A DNA stretch of 42,198 bases. Source: Gammaproteobacteria bacterium. Lineage in GTDB: Bacteria > Pseudomonadota > Gammaproteobacteria > Steroidobacterales > GCA-2729495. How positions within the stretch are numbered: position 1 is the stretch's first letter; every line of letters starts with the position of its first letter. The DNA lies in contig JABDLC010000140.1 of NCBI GenBank assembly GCA_013001905.1, forward strand, positions 1 through 42,198. The letters are read 5' to 3'. Under the pieces are notes generated by a model. It was given only the letters and a program-made list of their open reading frames with translations. It was not told the origin of the DNA and did not search any database. Made by a program: the position numbers and the translations under genes. Positions 23,001 to 31,119 of the stretch are shown piece after piece.

Positions 23001-24599
23001 ATGGATTCAGTCTGGCTGCTGATTGCATTACTGTTCGGTCTGCTGGCGCAGCAGGTGCGCCTGCCGCCGCTGGTCGGCTTTCTGCTGGCCGGTTTTGTAC
23101 TGAATGCGCTCGGTGAGGAGGGCGGTGAGCTGCTCAAGCTCGCGTCGGACTATGGTATCTACCTGCTCCTGTTTACGGTCGGGCTGAAGCTCCGCTTAAA
23201 GGAATTCGCTGACCCGGCCATCGGCGGGGGTGCGGCGACGCATATGCTGCTGATTACGCTACTCGGCGGCGGCGCGTTTCTGCTGCTCGCCGGTATCGGC
23301 TTCGGCCTGGTGGAAACAGGCGATCTCGCCAGCGCCGCGGTGATTGCGTTCGCGTTCAGCTTCAGCAGCACGGTGTTTGCCGTAAAGGTGTTTGATGAGC
23401 GCGGTGAAAGTCGTGCCCGGCATGCGGTCATTGCGATCGGCATACTGATTATTCAGGACGTGATCGCCGTGTTCTTTTTACTGCTGGCGGAGCAGAAGAT
23501 GCCCTCAGTCTGGGCGCTGGGACTGCTGGCCCTGCCGCTCTTCAGGCCGCTGTTGTTGCGAGTTTTGGAGCGCGCGGGTCACGGCGAAGTGCTGGTGTTG
23601 TTCGGGCTGGCCACCATCGCACTGGCGGCGGAGTTATTTGATGCGGTGGGCATGAAGCCGGGCATCGGCGCGCTGGTGTTCGGCATGCTGCTGGGCGGGC
23701 ACCGCAAGACCGTTGAGCTCTACAAGGCGCTGTTCAGCTTCAAGGAATTTTTTCTGCTGGGCTTCTTTTTGTCGATCGGTCTCGGGGCGATGCCCACGCT
23801 CGACAGCCTCATCATCGTGGCGGGCCTGCTGTTGTTGCTGTTGCCGGTCAAAACGTTTCTCTACTTCTGGTTGCTGACCCGGTTCCACGTGCGCGCCCGC
23901 ACGGCATTTCTGTCCGCATTAAGCCTCGCGTGTTTCAGTGAATTCGGTTTGATTGTTGCCCGCGAGGGCGAGGCAGCCGGTCTGATTTCGGCAGACTGGA
24001 TGGTAGTGATGGCACTGGCTGTCGCCGGCAGTTTCGCGGTCGCCTCGGTGTTGAACATTCGTGCTCACGAATTGTATGAGCGGCTCCACCGTGTTGTTGC
24101 GCGATTCGAAACGCAAGAGTGCAAAGACAATGTGGCGCCGGCAGACCCGGGCGAGGCTGAAGTGCTGGTGATCGGCATGGGCCGGGTGGGTCGCGGCGCA
24201 TACCGGTCCATGCGCGATGACTACAGCGAGAAGGTGCTGGGAATCGACGCCGACGAGGAGCGCGTCGAGCGGCTGCGCGGCGATCTGGTGAACGTGATCT
24301 CAGGCGATGCCGAAGACATCGATTTCTGGCGGCAGATTCTGCGGCCGCAGATCCGTCTCATCATGCTGGCATTGCCCACGCATGACGACATGCTGAAAGT
24401 GGCGAGCCTGCTGCAGCAGGTCGGTTTCGACGGACGTATTGGTGCCGTCAGCCGCTATCAGGATGAGCAACTTGAGTTGATCAATGCCGGTGTCGATGCT
24501 GCGTTTAACTACTATCAGGAAGCGGGTGCCGGTTTTGCCGATCACATCATGCGGCAGATGGGCGAGAGCAGGTTGCCGGAACCCGATCGCGTCGGCTAA
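23001..24599 (+). CDS. CPA2-family cation:proton antiporter with TrkA-N domain (KefB/KefC/YbaL-like)
   Basis: A 532-residue monovalent cation/proton antiporter. The membrane domain (residues 1 to about 370, 12 or so helices) begins LLIALLFGLLAQQVRLPPLVGFLLAGF, a family hallmark. The C-terminal cytosolic RCK/TrkA-N domain starts with EVLVIGMGRVGRGAYRSM, the nucleotide-binding Rossmann motif, and continues to about residue 510. It probably exchanges K+ (or Na+) for H+ and is gated by NAD(H) or a glutathione adduct, as known for Kef proteins. No separate KefF/G-like ancillary subunit gene is adjacent. Confidence 0.92.
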   Translation: MDSVWLLIALLFGLLAQQVRLPPLVGFLLAGFVLNALGEEGGELLKLASDYGIYLLLFTVGLKLRLKEFADPAIGGGAATHMLLITLLGGGAFLLLAGIGFGLVETGDLASAAVIAFAFSFSSTVFAVKVFDERGESRARHAVIAIGILIIQDVIAVFFLLLAEQKMPSVWALGLLALPLFRPLLLRVLERAGHGEVLVLFGLATIALAAELFDAVGMKPGIGALVFGMLLGGHRKTVELYKALFSFKEFFLLGFFLSIGLGAMPTLDSLIIVAGLLLLLLPVKTFLYFWLLTRFHVRARTAFLSALSLACFSEFGLIVAREGEAAGLISADWMVVMALAVAGSFAVASVLNIRAHELYERLHRVVARFETQECKDNVAPADPGEAEVLVIGMGRVGRGAYRSMRDDYSEKVLGIDADEERVERLRGDLVNVISGDAEDIDFWRQILRPQIRLIMLALPTHDDMLKVASLLQQVGFDGRIGAVSRYQDEQLELINAGVDAAFNYYQEAGAGFADHIMRQMGESRLPEPDRVG

Positions 24600-24607
24600 G
24601 CGCGCAC

Positions 24608-25102
24608 CTAGTCGGGATAACGAATGCCCGTCACGTAGTAAACGACGCTGTTGCCGTTGAGATCCAGCTTTATTTCATCGTCAACACGGCGCTTCAGCAA
24701 CGCGCGGGAAAGCGGCGAGTCCATACTGATATATTCCGGCGCAGCGTCCGTCTCGTCGGGTCCCACGATGCGATATTCGACTACGTCACCGGTATCCTGC
24801 TCCAGCGTTACCCACGCGCCGAAAAAAACGGCGTCGCGGTTGGCAAATTCTCGAACGATCTGCAGCGTTGGCAGGCGTCTTTGCAGGTAGCGGATACGCC
24901 GGTCGATGCCCGCCAGTTCTTTCTTGCGATAAATGTACTCAGCGTTTTCGCTGCGGTCGCCTTCAGCGGCCGCAGCGGCGAGCGCTTTGACGACGCCCGC
25001 ACGTTTCTGCCAGAGCGCCTTATCTTCCTCCTGGAGCGCTGCGTAGCCCGCCGCCGTGATATACGGCGACGAGGGCGGCAGTTTTGGACGCCAGCGTCCC
25101 AC
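24608..25102 (-). CDS. greB: Transcription elongation factor GreB
   Basis: A 164-residue Gre factor, which rescues backtracked RNA polymerase by stimulating transcript cleavage. The N-terminal coiled coil carries the family signature EGDRSENAEYIYRKKELAGIDRRIRYLQRRL, with the acidic residues Asp and Glu at the tip; the form NAEYIYRKK and the FFGAWVTLE start of the C-terminal domain point to GreB rather than GreA. The C terminus has YISMDSPLSRALLKR. The start appears to be GTG 25102, giving a short N-terminal extension (GRWRPKLPPS) relative to E. coli GreB. It converges on the antiporter gene with eight bases between stops. Confidence 0.93.
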   Translation of the reverse strand: MGRWRPKLPPSSPYITAAGYAALQEEDKALWQKRAGVVKALAAAAAEGDRSENAEYIYRKKELAGIDRRIRYLQRRLPTLQIVREFANRDAVFFGAWVTLEQDTGDVVEYRIVGPDETDAAPEYISMDSPLSRALLKRRVDDEIKLDLNGNSVVYYVTGIRYPD

Positions 25103-25138
25103 GGCTAGCGGGCGCGCAGATCGACCGGGCGGCCGACG

Positions 25139-26161
25139 TTAATCTTTGACGGGCGCCGGTGTCTGTTCAATCGCATAGTTCTCAAGCGATGACAGGCTGG
25201 GCCCGTAGACTTCCGTCGGTGCTTCCAGATACTTCGGATCAATCGCTTCAGCGGCAGCTACCAGATCGTCCGGCAGCACGTCGAGGCTGTCGATGCTACC
25301 CATGTAGCAGGTGTAAACGATGTGCCCGGGAGTCTGGCCCATCAGCATCCATGGGAGCCACGGTGTAATCCGGGCCCAGGTGCCGTTGTACTTGGTTGTC
25401 GTCAGGTCCGGGTTCTGCAGATCATCGACGTCAATGTTGTACTGAAAAATCTCTGTGACGCGATTCATTGATCCCGATGATTCACGCGGCCATTCATCCG
25501 GCTGCAGTGCGCTCGGGTAGAAGAGGTTAATGCGCGTGTCCAGGCGTGCATTGTTGTTGTACACCGCTTTTTCCCAGGGCAGCTTGAGCGGGATCTTCGG
25601 GAACGGCTGGCCCGCGTTCAGGCCACCGTAGTTCGGCGGCTCCGGGAAGAAGGGCGTAATGTCGTAGTTGAAGGGATCGTTGGCGATCGGCACCACGCGG
25701 ACAGTTTCCTTGGTCAGCGGATTGCGCCATTCGCTCATGATGTCGCCGGAACGACCGAAGCGCTGTTCGCGATAGAAGCCGACTTCCCTTAACACCTTGT
25801 GATAGCCGATCCCGTCGTCTTTCGGCAGCAGCCGCGCGCAGGAAAAGCCTTCCATCATGAACAGATCGCGCACCACCTTATCGGGCATCACGGCGGATAC
25901 CATACCTTTGTACCAGCCGTATTTGGTTTTGCTGCTGTCGAGATTACCCTGCAAACGCGCATAGGCAATCATGTTGTCTTCCGCGCTTTCGATCAGGTTG
26001 AAGTTAGGGCCGGTGACGGAATTGGCGGAACCGGAATTATTGCCTGTGGCCGCGCCGACGCTTGAGCCGACACTTGCGCAGCCGGTTGCGGCCAGTGCAG
26101 CTGCTGAGGCGGCACCGATGCCGACCTGATTCATAAAGTCGCGACGGGAGAAATCTGCCAT
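25139..26161 (-). CDS. Tat-exported DUF1838-family protein
   Basis: A 340-residue protein with a twin-arginine signal (SRRDFM at residues 5-10) and a lipobox-like ATGC at about residues 25-28, so it may be a Tat lipoprotein. A low-complexity Ser/Asn/Gly linker follows. The rest resembles DUF1838 (for example FQYNIDVDDL, TWARITPWLPWMLMGQTPGHIVYTCYMG), a family of unknown function that recurs beside catabolic genes in proteobacteria and is usually found with Tat signals. ATG 26161 has a Shine-Dalgarno AAGGA. A second, partial relative ends at 41700. No cofactor motif is visible. Confidence 0.78.
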   Translation of the reverse strand: MADFSRRDFMNQVGIGAASAAALAATGCASVGSSVGAATGNNSGSANSVTGPNFNLIESAEDNMIAYARLQGNLDSSKTKYGWYKGMVSAVMPDKVVRDLFMMEGFSCARLLPKDDGIGYHKVLREVGFYREQRFGRSGDIMSEWRNPLTKETVRVVPIANDPFNYDITPFFPEPPNYGGLNAGQPFPKIPLKLPWEKAVYNNNARLDTRINLFYPSALQPDEWPRESSGSMNRVTEIFQYNIDVDDLQNPDLTTTKYNGTWARITPWLPWMLMGQTPGHIVYTCYMGSIDSLDVLPDDLVAAAEAIDPKYLEAPTEVYGPSLSSLENYAIEQTPAPVKD

Positions 26162-26308
26162 GTTGAATTCCTTAAGGTCTGTACTCTGTTGTTGCCCCGG
26201 CCTGCAGCCGATGCACTACTGCAGGCGAAGCTAGCAGACTGCCCGAAGCGCCGCAATCGTGGCAAATGGCCATGCGGGGCATGACGTGCCCCGGATGAAT
26301 TCAGTGAT

Positions 26309-26322
26309 GGTATATATATACC
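26309..26322. repeat. 14-base perfect AT palindrome before the chelatase-like gene
   Basis: GG-TATATATATA-CC is perfectly self-complementary and ends two bases before ATG 26325. It may be an operator or simply the melt region of a promoter. If translation begins at 26307 it is coding. Confidence 0.55.
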
Positions 26323-26324
26323 GT

Positions 26325-27836
26325 ATGAAAACGTGGAAGAAAGTGTTTGCGGGTGCGGCGGCCTGTGCCGTTGTCCTTGCCGGCTACGCGTGGTGGCAAA
26401 ACCGGCCGCCGCAGCTGGTAGGCCCCGACTACTACAGTTACTACCTGGAGCAGGACACCCGACCGGTCGGCCGCATCGGTGTATTCGTGTCGCATCTGGT
26501 CCTGCCGGAAGATTATCGCGAAGAGGACTACGTGACGATCGCCGGTAAATCCTATCAATACATCCCCTGGCCGATACGCGAGGTCGTGCAAATCGACCGT
26601 GGCCTGGTGTTGCTGGATCGCGATCGCTACTACGAATTCGAGGAATTTGAACCGACCGATCTGGTCGACCACACAGGCAGCAGTGTGGACGCTGCCGGCG
26701 TACCGTACATCGACAGATACCGTGCCGGCGAGATTGAATGGATGCCGCCCGGTTCATCGCACCTGAGTCATGGCGCATTTCTCTATACAGGGCAGAAGTC
26801 CGGCCAGTCAGTGGTCGAACAGAAGCTTGCCGTCAAAGCAAAAAATTACTACTACGCACCCGGCAAAGGGTTTCACGATGGTCGTGTGCCGCATGAAGAA
26901 GGGAATCGTTACATCGTGTTCAATGCGATGCAGAAACTTGAAACCAAATACGGGTCGTTTCCCTGGCGCTGGGTAACGTCGGATAATCCGACCCTGCAGC
27001 GCGAGGCGCTATTCGATCTGCTCGACGAGGGCATCGATACGCTGGTGCTCGCTGCACCGCGACCCATTTATTCACACCATGAGGAATTTAACGGCGCGTT
27101 TAAACATGCCGTGCACTTCCTGCATGAATGGCAGGAAGCCAACGGCGGCCATGAGGTCAAAGTGATCATCACGCCGCAGCTGTCCGAGTTTGAACGGATG
27201 TATGACACGCATGCCAACATCCTGCGTGACAACCTCAAGAGCATACCCGAGGGCGTGTCGCTCAAGCTGGTGCTGTCGGTGCACGGAATGCCGTGGGACA
27301 ACGTGCCGCACGAGGCCTGGCTGAAGCTGGCGCCGAAGTTTGTTGACGGTTCACTGGCCCGGGCGGCCGAAGTGATGAAGGACTACGACTATAAGCGGCT
27401 GGCGATCGTGCAGTCGCAGGATCATTTCGCCGACCCCCATAACGATCCGGACAACCGCTATGTGTCAACGAACGAAGCGTTCTGGCAGGCCATCGAGGAA
27501 GGCTACGACTATGTGTTGAATATTCCGCTGGAGTTTTTTGCCGAAAACACCGACACGATGTTTTATCACGACATGGCCAATTACGAGTTTTTCGATGACT
27601 ACGACGTGTACGAGACTGTGCAGTACACCGACTGGTCAAAGCCGTGGCGTAAGCATCTGGAGCAGGACGGGACACAAGTGATCTACGGCGGTGTCGCCGC
27701 GCATGAATTCTCCGGCCCGATCATTGACGCCTTTGCCGAGGCTATCGACACCATACTGTCGCAGGGTATGCAGCCGCTCGAGACGCCTGCAGAATCCCCT
27801 GCGACGCCGCAGACGCAGACTACCGCCAGTCGTTGA
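26325..27836 (+). CDS. Membrane-anchored ferrochelatase-like (class II chelatase) protein
   Basis: From ATG 26325 the protein has 503 residues: a single N-terminal transmembrane segment (about 6-23), an N-terminal domain of about 200 residues that I do not recognise, then a chelatase-like fold. LVLSVHGMP (His320) corresponds to the ferrochelatase active-site strand with SAHGLP, and IPLEFFAENTDTMFYHDMANYE corresponds to the PIGFVSDHIETLYEIDIEY segment, with Asp410 at the catalytic Glu position. Class II chelatases insert Fe or Co into tetrapyrroles, but here they would face the periplasm if the anchor is N-in. ATGs at 26259, 26295 and 26307 are also in frame, and none has a good Shine-Dalgarno. 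The 3' end overlaps the convergent FGE/cytochrome gene by 17 bases. Confidence 0.7.
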   Translation: MKTWKKVFAGAAACAVVLAGYAWWQNRPPQLVGPDYYSYYLEQDTRPVGRIGVFVSHLVLPEDYREEDYVTIAGKSYQYIPWPIREVVQIDRGLVLLDRDRYYEFEEFEPTDLVDHTGSSVDAAGVPYIDRYRAGEIEWMPPGSSHLSHGAFLYTGQKSGQSVVEQKLAVKAKNYYYAPGKGFHDGRVPHEEGNRYIVFNAMQKLETKYGSFPWRWVTSDNPTLQREALFDLLDEGIDTLVLAAPRPIYSHHEEFNGAFKHAVHFLHEWQEANGGHEVKVIITPQLSEFERMYDTHANILRDNLKSIPEGVSLKLVLSVHGMPWDNVPHEAWLKLAPKFVDGSLARAAEVMKDYDYKRLAIVQSQDHFADPHNDPDNRYVSTNEAFWQAIEEGYDYVLNIPLEFFAENTDTMFYHDMANYEFFDDYDVYETVQYTDWSKPWRKHLEQDGTQVIYGGVAAHEFSGPIIDAFAEAIDTILSQGMQPLETPAESPATPQTQTTASR

Positions 27837-29091
27837 CCGCGCGTATATAGTCCGCGAGTTCCTCTATCTCGGTGCCGGTGAGCCGGTCGGCGAAAGCCGG
27901 CATGCTCATCGTGTTGTTACCGCCGTTGCTGATGGCCGCAATCACTTCTGTTCTGCTGGTGCCGTATAGGCCTGCAAAGTCACGGCTGCTGAGATGACAG
28001 GCTGCGCAGTTTTCGCTGAAGAGTTGGGCGCCGGCACTGTCGCCGTCCTGCGCTGCTCCGGGTCGCCATTGTTTCTGTGCGGTCGCCATGCGCTCCGGCG
28101 TCCCGCGCTTGTCACGCACGACGCGAAAGCCCATGTTGGTGGCACTGCCCGAGCGCGGTCGGCCGGCACGGACCGTCACGCTGGAACGCTCGACCAGATT
28201 CAGGAATGAGCCGCCGCGAATAATGCCGAAGTTACAGGCTTGCGGGTCTGCTTCTGTCCATGCGCTGCCGTCGGTCGGCGCGCCTTCATAGTCTTTGTGG
28301 TTGCAGTCTGCGACCCATTCCCAGACATTGCCCTGCATGTCATGCAAACCAAACGCGTTCGCCCGGAAGCTGCCAGCCGGCGATGACTGGCGAAAGCCGT
28401 CGTCGCAGGGAAAGCCGAGTTTGTCGGCTTCGGCTTGTCGCGGGCTGATCGTGTCGGCACCGGTGCCGCGCACATTGGCAAAGTCGCACGCATCGGCCTC
28501 TGCTGTGCCCCAGAAGTAGGGTGTGGTGCTGCCGCCCCGCGCGGCGTATTCCCACTCCGCCTCCGTGGGCAGTCGATAGTGCGTGCCCGTCACCTCACTG
28601 AGCCAGACGGCATAGGCTTCGGCATCATGAAACGACACGCATACAACCGGCTGATTCGGCCACTGCAAAAAAGCGGTGTGTTCCCAGCTGATGTCTTTGC
28701 GAATCGCAAAGCCGCCGGGTTTGCTGAACTCCATGCAGCGATCCACGGTCGCGTAGCCGGTGGCCGCGACAAATTCGGCGAACTCGGCGATCGTCACTTC
28801 AAATTTGCCGATCGCAAACGGGTACGCGAAGGTGACTTCGTGTTGCGGCCCGTCGTTAGTTGCCGGTTTGCCGGTGCGCGGGTCTATGATGCGGTCGTCC
28901 TCAGCGGTGCCCATCAGAAACGTGCCTGCGGGCAGGGAAACCATCTCCGGGCAGGCTGCACAGTCGCGAAAACTACTCGTGCCCGGGTCGGGGTTCAGGG
29001 TGCAGCCCGCCAGCAGCAGACTGTAGGTCAGTGCAGAGCGTAAACGAGGCCCTGTGACCCTGGAAACGATCTCAGACAAACAAATCTGCAT
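27820..29091 (-). CDS. FGE/SUMF1-domain lipoprotein fused to a C-terminal cytochrome c
   Basis: The 423-residue protein starts with a lipoprotein signal (LLLAGC, Cys30). Residues about 47-330 are an FGE-sulfatase domain: MVSLPAGTFLMGT, RLPTEAEWEYAARGG, DMQGNVWEWVADC, IIRGGSFLN and MGFRVVRD. The catalytic cysteine pair of formylglycine-generating enzymes is missing; residues 300-323 have Ser (VERSSVTVRAG) there. A compact cytochrome c follows, with CAACH at 362-366 and Met395/Met397 as possible axial ligand. It is probably a periplasmic redox or binding protein rather than a sulfatase activator. It overlaps the upstream NmrA-like gene by 20 bases. Confidence 0.87.
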   Translation of the reverse strand: MQICLSEIVSRVTGPRLRSALTYSLLLAGCTLNPDPGTSSFRDCAACPEMVSLPAGTFLMGTAEDDRIIDPRTGKPATNDGPQHEVTFAYPFAIGKFEVTIAEFAEFVAATGYATVDRCMEFSKPGGFAIRKDISWEHTAFLQWPNQPVVCVSFHDAEAYAVWLSEVTGTHYRLPTEAEWEYAARGGSTTPYFWGTAEADACDFANVRGTGADTISPRQAEADKLGFPCDDGFRQSSPAGSFRANAFGLHDMQGNVWEWVADCNHKDYEGAPTDGSAWTEADPQACNFGIIRGGSFLNLVERSSVTVRAGRPRSGSATNMGFRVVRDKRGTPERMATAQKQWRPGAAQDGDSAGAQLFSENCAACHLSSRDFAGLYGTSRTEVIAAISNGGNNTMSMPAFADRLTGTEIEELADYIRAVNDWR

Positions 29092-29923
29092 GATCCCTGA
29101 TGAAATCGTCGATCGAATTGGGTGCGCGGCCTAAGAGCTCTTGCACGGTGTCGGTCGTGTGGTCGAGCGAACCATTGGCGATCGACTCAAGTTCCATCGC
29201 GACGGCATTCACGCGCCATTCGTTATAGACCTTGCCCAGTGCTTCGCGGAACGCCGGCAGCGGCAGATCGATGTAGTTGAATTCTTTGCCCAGCACGTTG
29301 CTGAAGCGGGCCGCGATGTCTTCCATCGTGACGAGTTCCGGCCCTGTCAGGTCATAGCTTTTGCCTTCGTGGCCCGGTTCCGTCAGCACCTTAGCGATCA
29401 CTGCAGCGACGTCGCGCAGATCTGTTGCACAAATAGGTGCGTTGCCCAGCGGCAATACGATGTTGCCGCTTGCTTTGATGCGCGGGGCTGACGCGACGAA
29501 GGTTTGCATGAAGAACGCCGGCCGGATCATCGTCCAGTCCAGACCTGAGGCACGCAGGTGCTCTTCCGTCGCGACATGAATACTGGTGATGGGATTGGTT
29601 GACCCCGGGATCGATTCCAGCGATGAAAAATAAACGATGTGCTGTACACCGCATTCTTTGGCGACATCGATGAACTGTTTTTCGATTTCGAGCTGATTCT
29701 CGACGTTGGGCATGACCAGTACGGCCTTCTCAATGCCGGCCAGTGCGGCCTGCAGAAATTTGCGATCTTCCAGATCGCCGTAGACAAGGTCGGCGTCCAT
29801 ATCGAGCAAATCGCCGGCTTTTTCGCGATTACGCACAATTGCGCTGAAAGGAACGTCTGCCTCGGTCAGCTGACGGGCGAGTTCGCCGCCGGCTTTGCCG
29901 GTTGCGCCTGTAATGAGAATCAT
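29072..29923 (-). CDS. NmrA-like NAD(P)H-binding oxidoreductase
   Basis: A 283-residue atypical SDR of the NmrA/NAD(P)H:quinone-oxidoreductase type. The cofactor motif GATGKAG lies near residues 6-12, and later segments include LVYGDLED, VYFSSLES and LDWTMIRPAFFMQTF, typical of this group. No catalytic YxxxK pair is evident, as expected for the family. Unlike the relative at 13125 it has no export signal. ATG 29923 has a Shine-Dalgarno (GAAGGA). It overlaps the FGE/cytochrome gene and is divergent from the M24 gene with 18 bases between. Confidence 0.87.
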   Translation of the reverse strand: MILITGATGKAGGELARQLTEADVPFSAIVRNREKAGDLLDMDADLVYGDLEDRKFLQAALAGIEKAVLVMPNVENQLEIEKQFIDVAKECGVQHIVYFSSLESIPGSTNPITSIHVATEEHLRASGLDWTMIRPAFFMQTFVASAPRIKASGNIVLPLGNAPICATDLRDVAAVIAKVLTEPGHEGKSYDLTGPELVTMEDIAARFSNVLGKEFNYIDLPLPAFREALGKVYNEWRVNAVAMELESIANGSLDHTTDTVQELLGRAPNSIDDFIRDHADLFV

Positions 29924-29941
29924 CTTGTTATCCTTCGTTGT

Positions 29942-31117
29942 ATGGACTCATTGCTGAACAAAGAGCGTGCCACGGAAATTATGGCACGCGAGAGTATAGA
30001 CGGTCTGATTGCCCGGCTACCGGTCAACCGCTACTACGTCAGTAACTACGCGGGAGCGTCCGCCGTGGCGCAAGTTGATGATAACGGCGGCTACTGGGTG
30101 GTGTTACCGCGGGATCCTCAGGCGCCGGCGGCACTGATTGTTCCGGAGTCAGAACTGCAGGACCTCGCTGCGGAACAGGAGCGGGGGCGGGGAACCTGGA
30201 TAGACAATGTCTGCAGCTATGGCGATACATTGCATGACACTGCATCTGGGGATGTTGCGGGCACGCTGATACCAGCCCTTAAGTCTGCCGGCCTCGACGC
30301 CGCGCATTGTGCGACGGACGACCCACGCACAGCAGGGTGGCTGACCGCTCATGGCAGTGAGCGCGTCCGGATGAGTTACCGGCCGGAATTGTTTAACGAG
30401 ATCAGGCTGGTCAAGAGTGCGGCCGAAATCGAATCACTAAAGCAGGCTGCTCATGCCAATGAGATGGGTTTGCTGCTGGCATTTGACTCGATGGCCGCGG
30501 CATCGACGCCGGAAGAACTGGAAAACTTTTACATGATGACGATGGCGCAGCAGGGCGGCCGGGGTGTGCAGCTGCATGTCGCTCAGGGCGGGCCAGCCGT
30601 GGCTGCCGTTGGCAGCCATCACCCGGTGAGTCTGGCAGCGCTTGGCACCTGGCGTCACTATCACGCAAGTATCGGGCGCACTGCCGCCGTGGGTGAGCCC
30701 GACAGGGCGCACCGAAAAACTCACGCACACCTGCTCGCGGGCTGGGAAACGGCCAGCGAGCAGTTGCAACCGGGAGTCAGCTACCGGGAAGTCAGTCAGG
30801 CCATCGGCGCTACGGTGCGCAGCGCCGGGCTGAAAAATTTCTGCGACCCGCGGGTGCACAGCATCGGTCTTGAGCCTGTGGATGACCCGCGACCTTTCGG
30901 CGCAGCGCCGCGCATGCTGCAGGAGACAGATGTCACGCTGGAGCCGGACATGGTTGTCACCGTTGCGATGTTCCATGACCTGTCACATGACATGTCTCAT
31001 GCCGAGACAGGTGTGGGCGCATTCCGCTTGGAGGATACGGTACGGATTACCACCTACGGACACGAGCGTTTGAGTAAATCAGACTTTACTATGCTGGTGT
31101 CTGACACTACCGCCTGA
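29942..31117 (+). CDS. M24 (creatinase/Xaa-Pro peptidase) family protein with lost metal ligands
   Basis: The 391-residue protein has the creatinase N-terminal domain (1 to about 155) and the pita-bread M24 fold (RPELFNEIRLVKSAAEIESLKQAA onward). Of the five usual metal ligands, both Asp positions before the SIGRT motif (244-247) appear replaced by Ala/Ser, and the Glu of the TVEPG strand is Ala342. His306 (VHSIGL) and Glu364 (RLEDTVRIT) remain. It is therefore probably not a metallopeptidase; metal-free creatinase-type hydrolases are a precedent. The start at ATG 29942 has no Shine-Dalgarno; TATCCT lies seven bases upstream. It opens an operon with the cytochrome c, SDR and GST genes. Confidence 0.8.
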   Translation: MDSLLNKERATEIMARESIDGLIARLPVNRYYVSNYAGASAVAQVDDNGGYWVVLPRDPQAPAALIVPESELQDLAAEQERGRGTWIDNVCSYGDTLHDTASGDVAGTLIPALKSAGLDAAHCATDDPRTAGWLTAHGSERVRMSYRPELFNEIRLVKSAAEIESLKQAAHANEMGLLLAFDSMAAASTPEELENFYMMTMAQQGGRGVQLHVAQGGPAVAAVGSHHPVSLAALGTWRHYHASIGRTAAVGEPDRAHRKTHAHLLAGWETASEQLQPGVSYREVSQAIGATVRSAGLKNFCDPRVHSIGLEPVDDPRPFGAAPRMLQETDVTLEPDMVVTVAMFHDLSHDMSHAETGVGAFRLEDTVRITTYGHERLSKSDFTMLVSDTTA

Positions 31118-31119
31118 AA

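Noticed and set aside
27262-27675. A 137-residue minus-strand frame inside the chelatase-like gene
   Set aside because: Arg/Ser/Pro-rich composition typical of an antisense shadow; no start signal.
29639-29941. N-terminal extension of the M24 protein
   Set aside because: It runs antisense through the NmrA-like gene and has no family match; ATG 29942 begins the creatinase-type domain.
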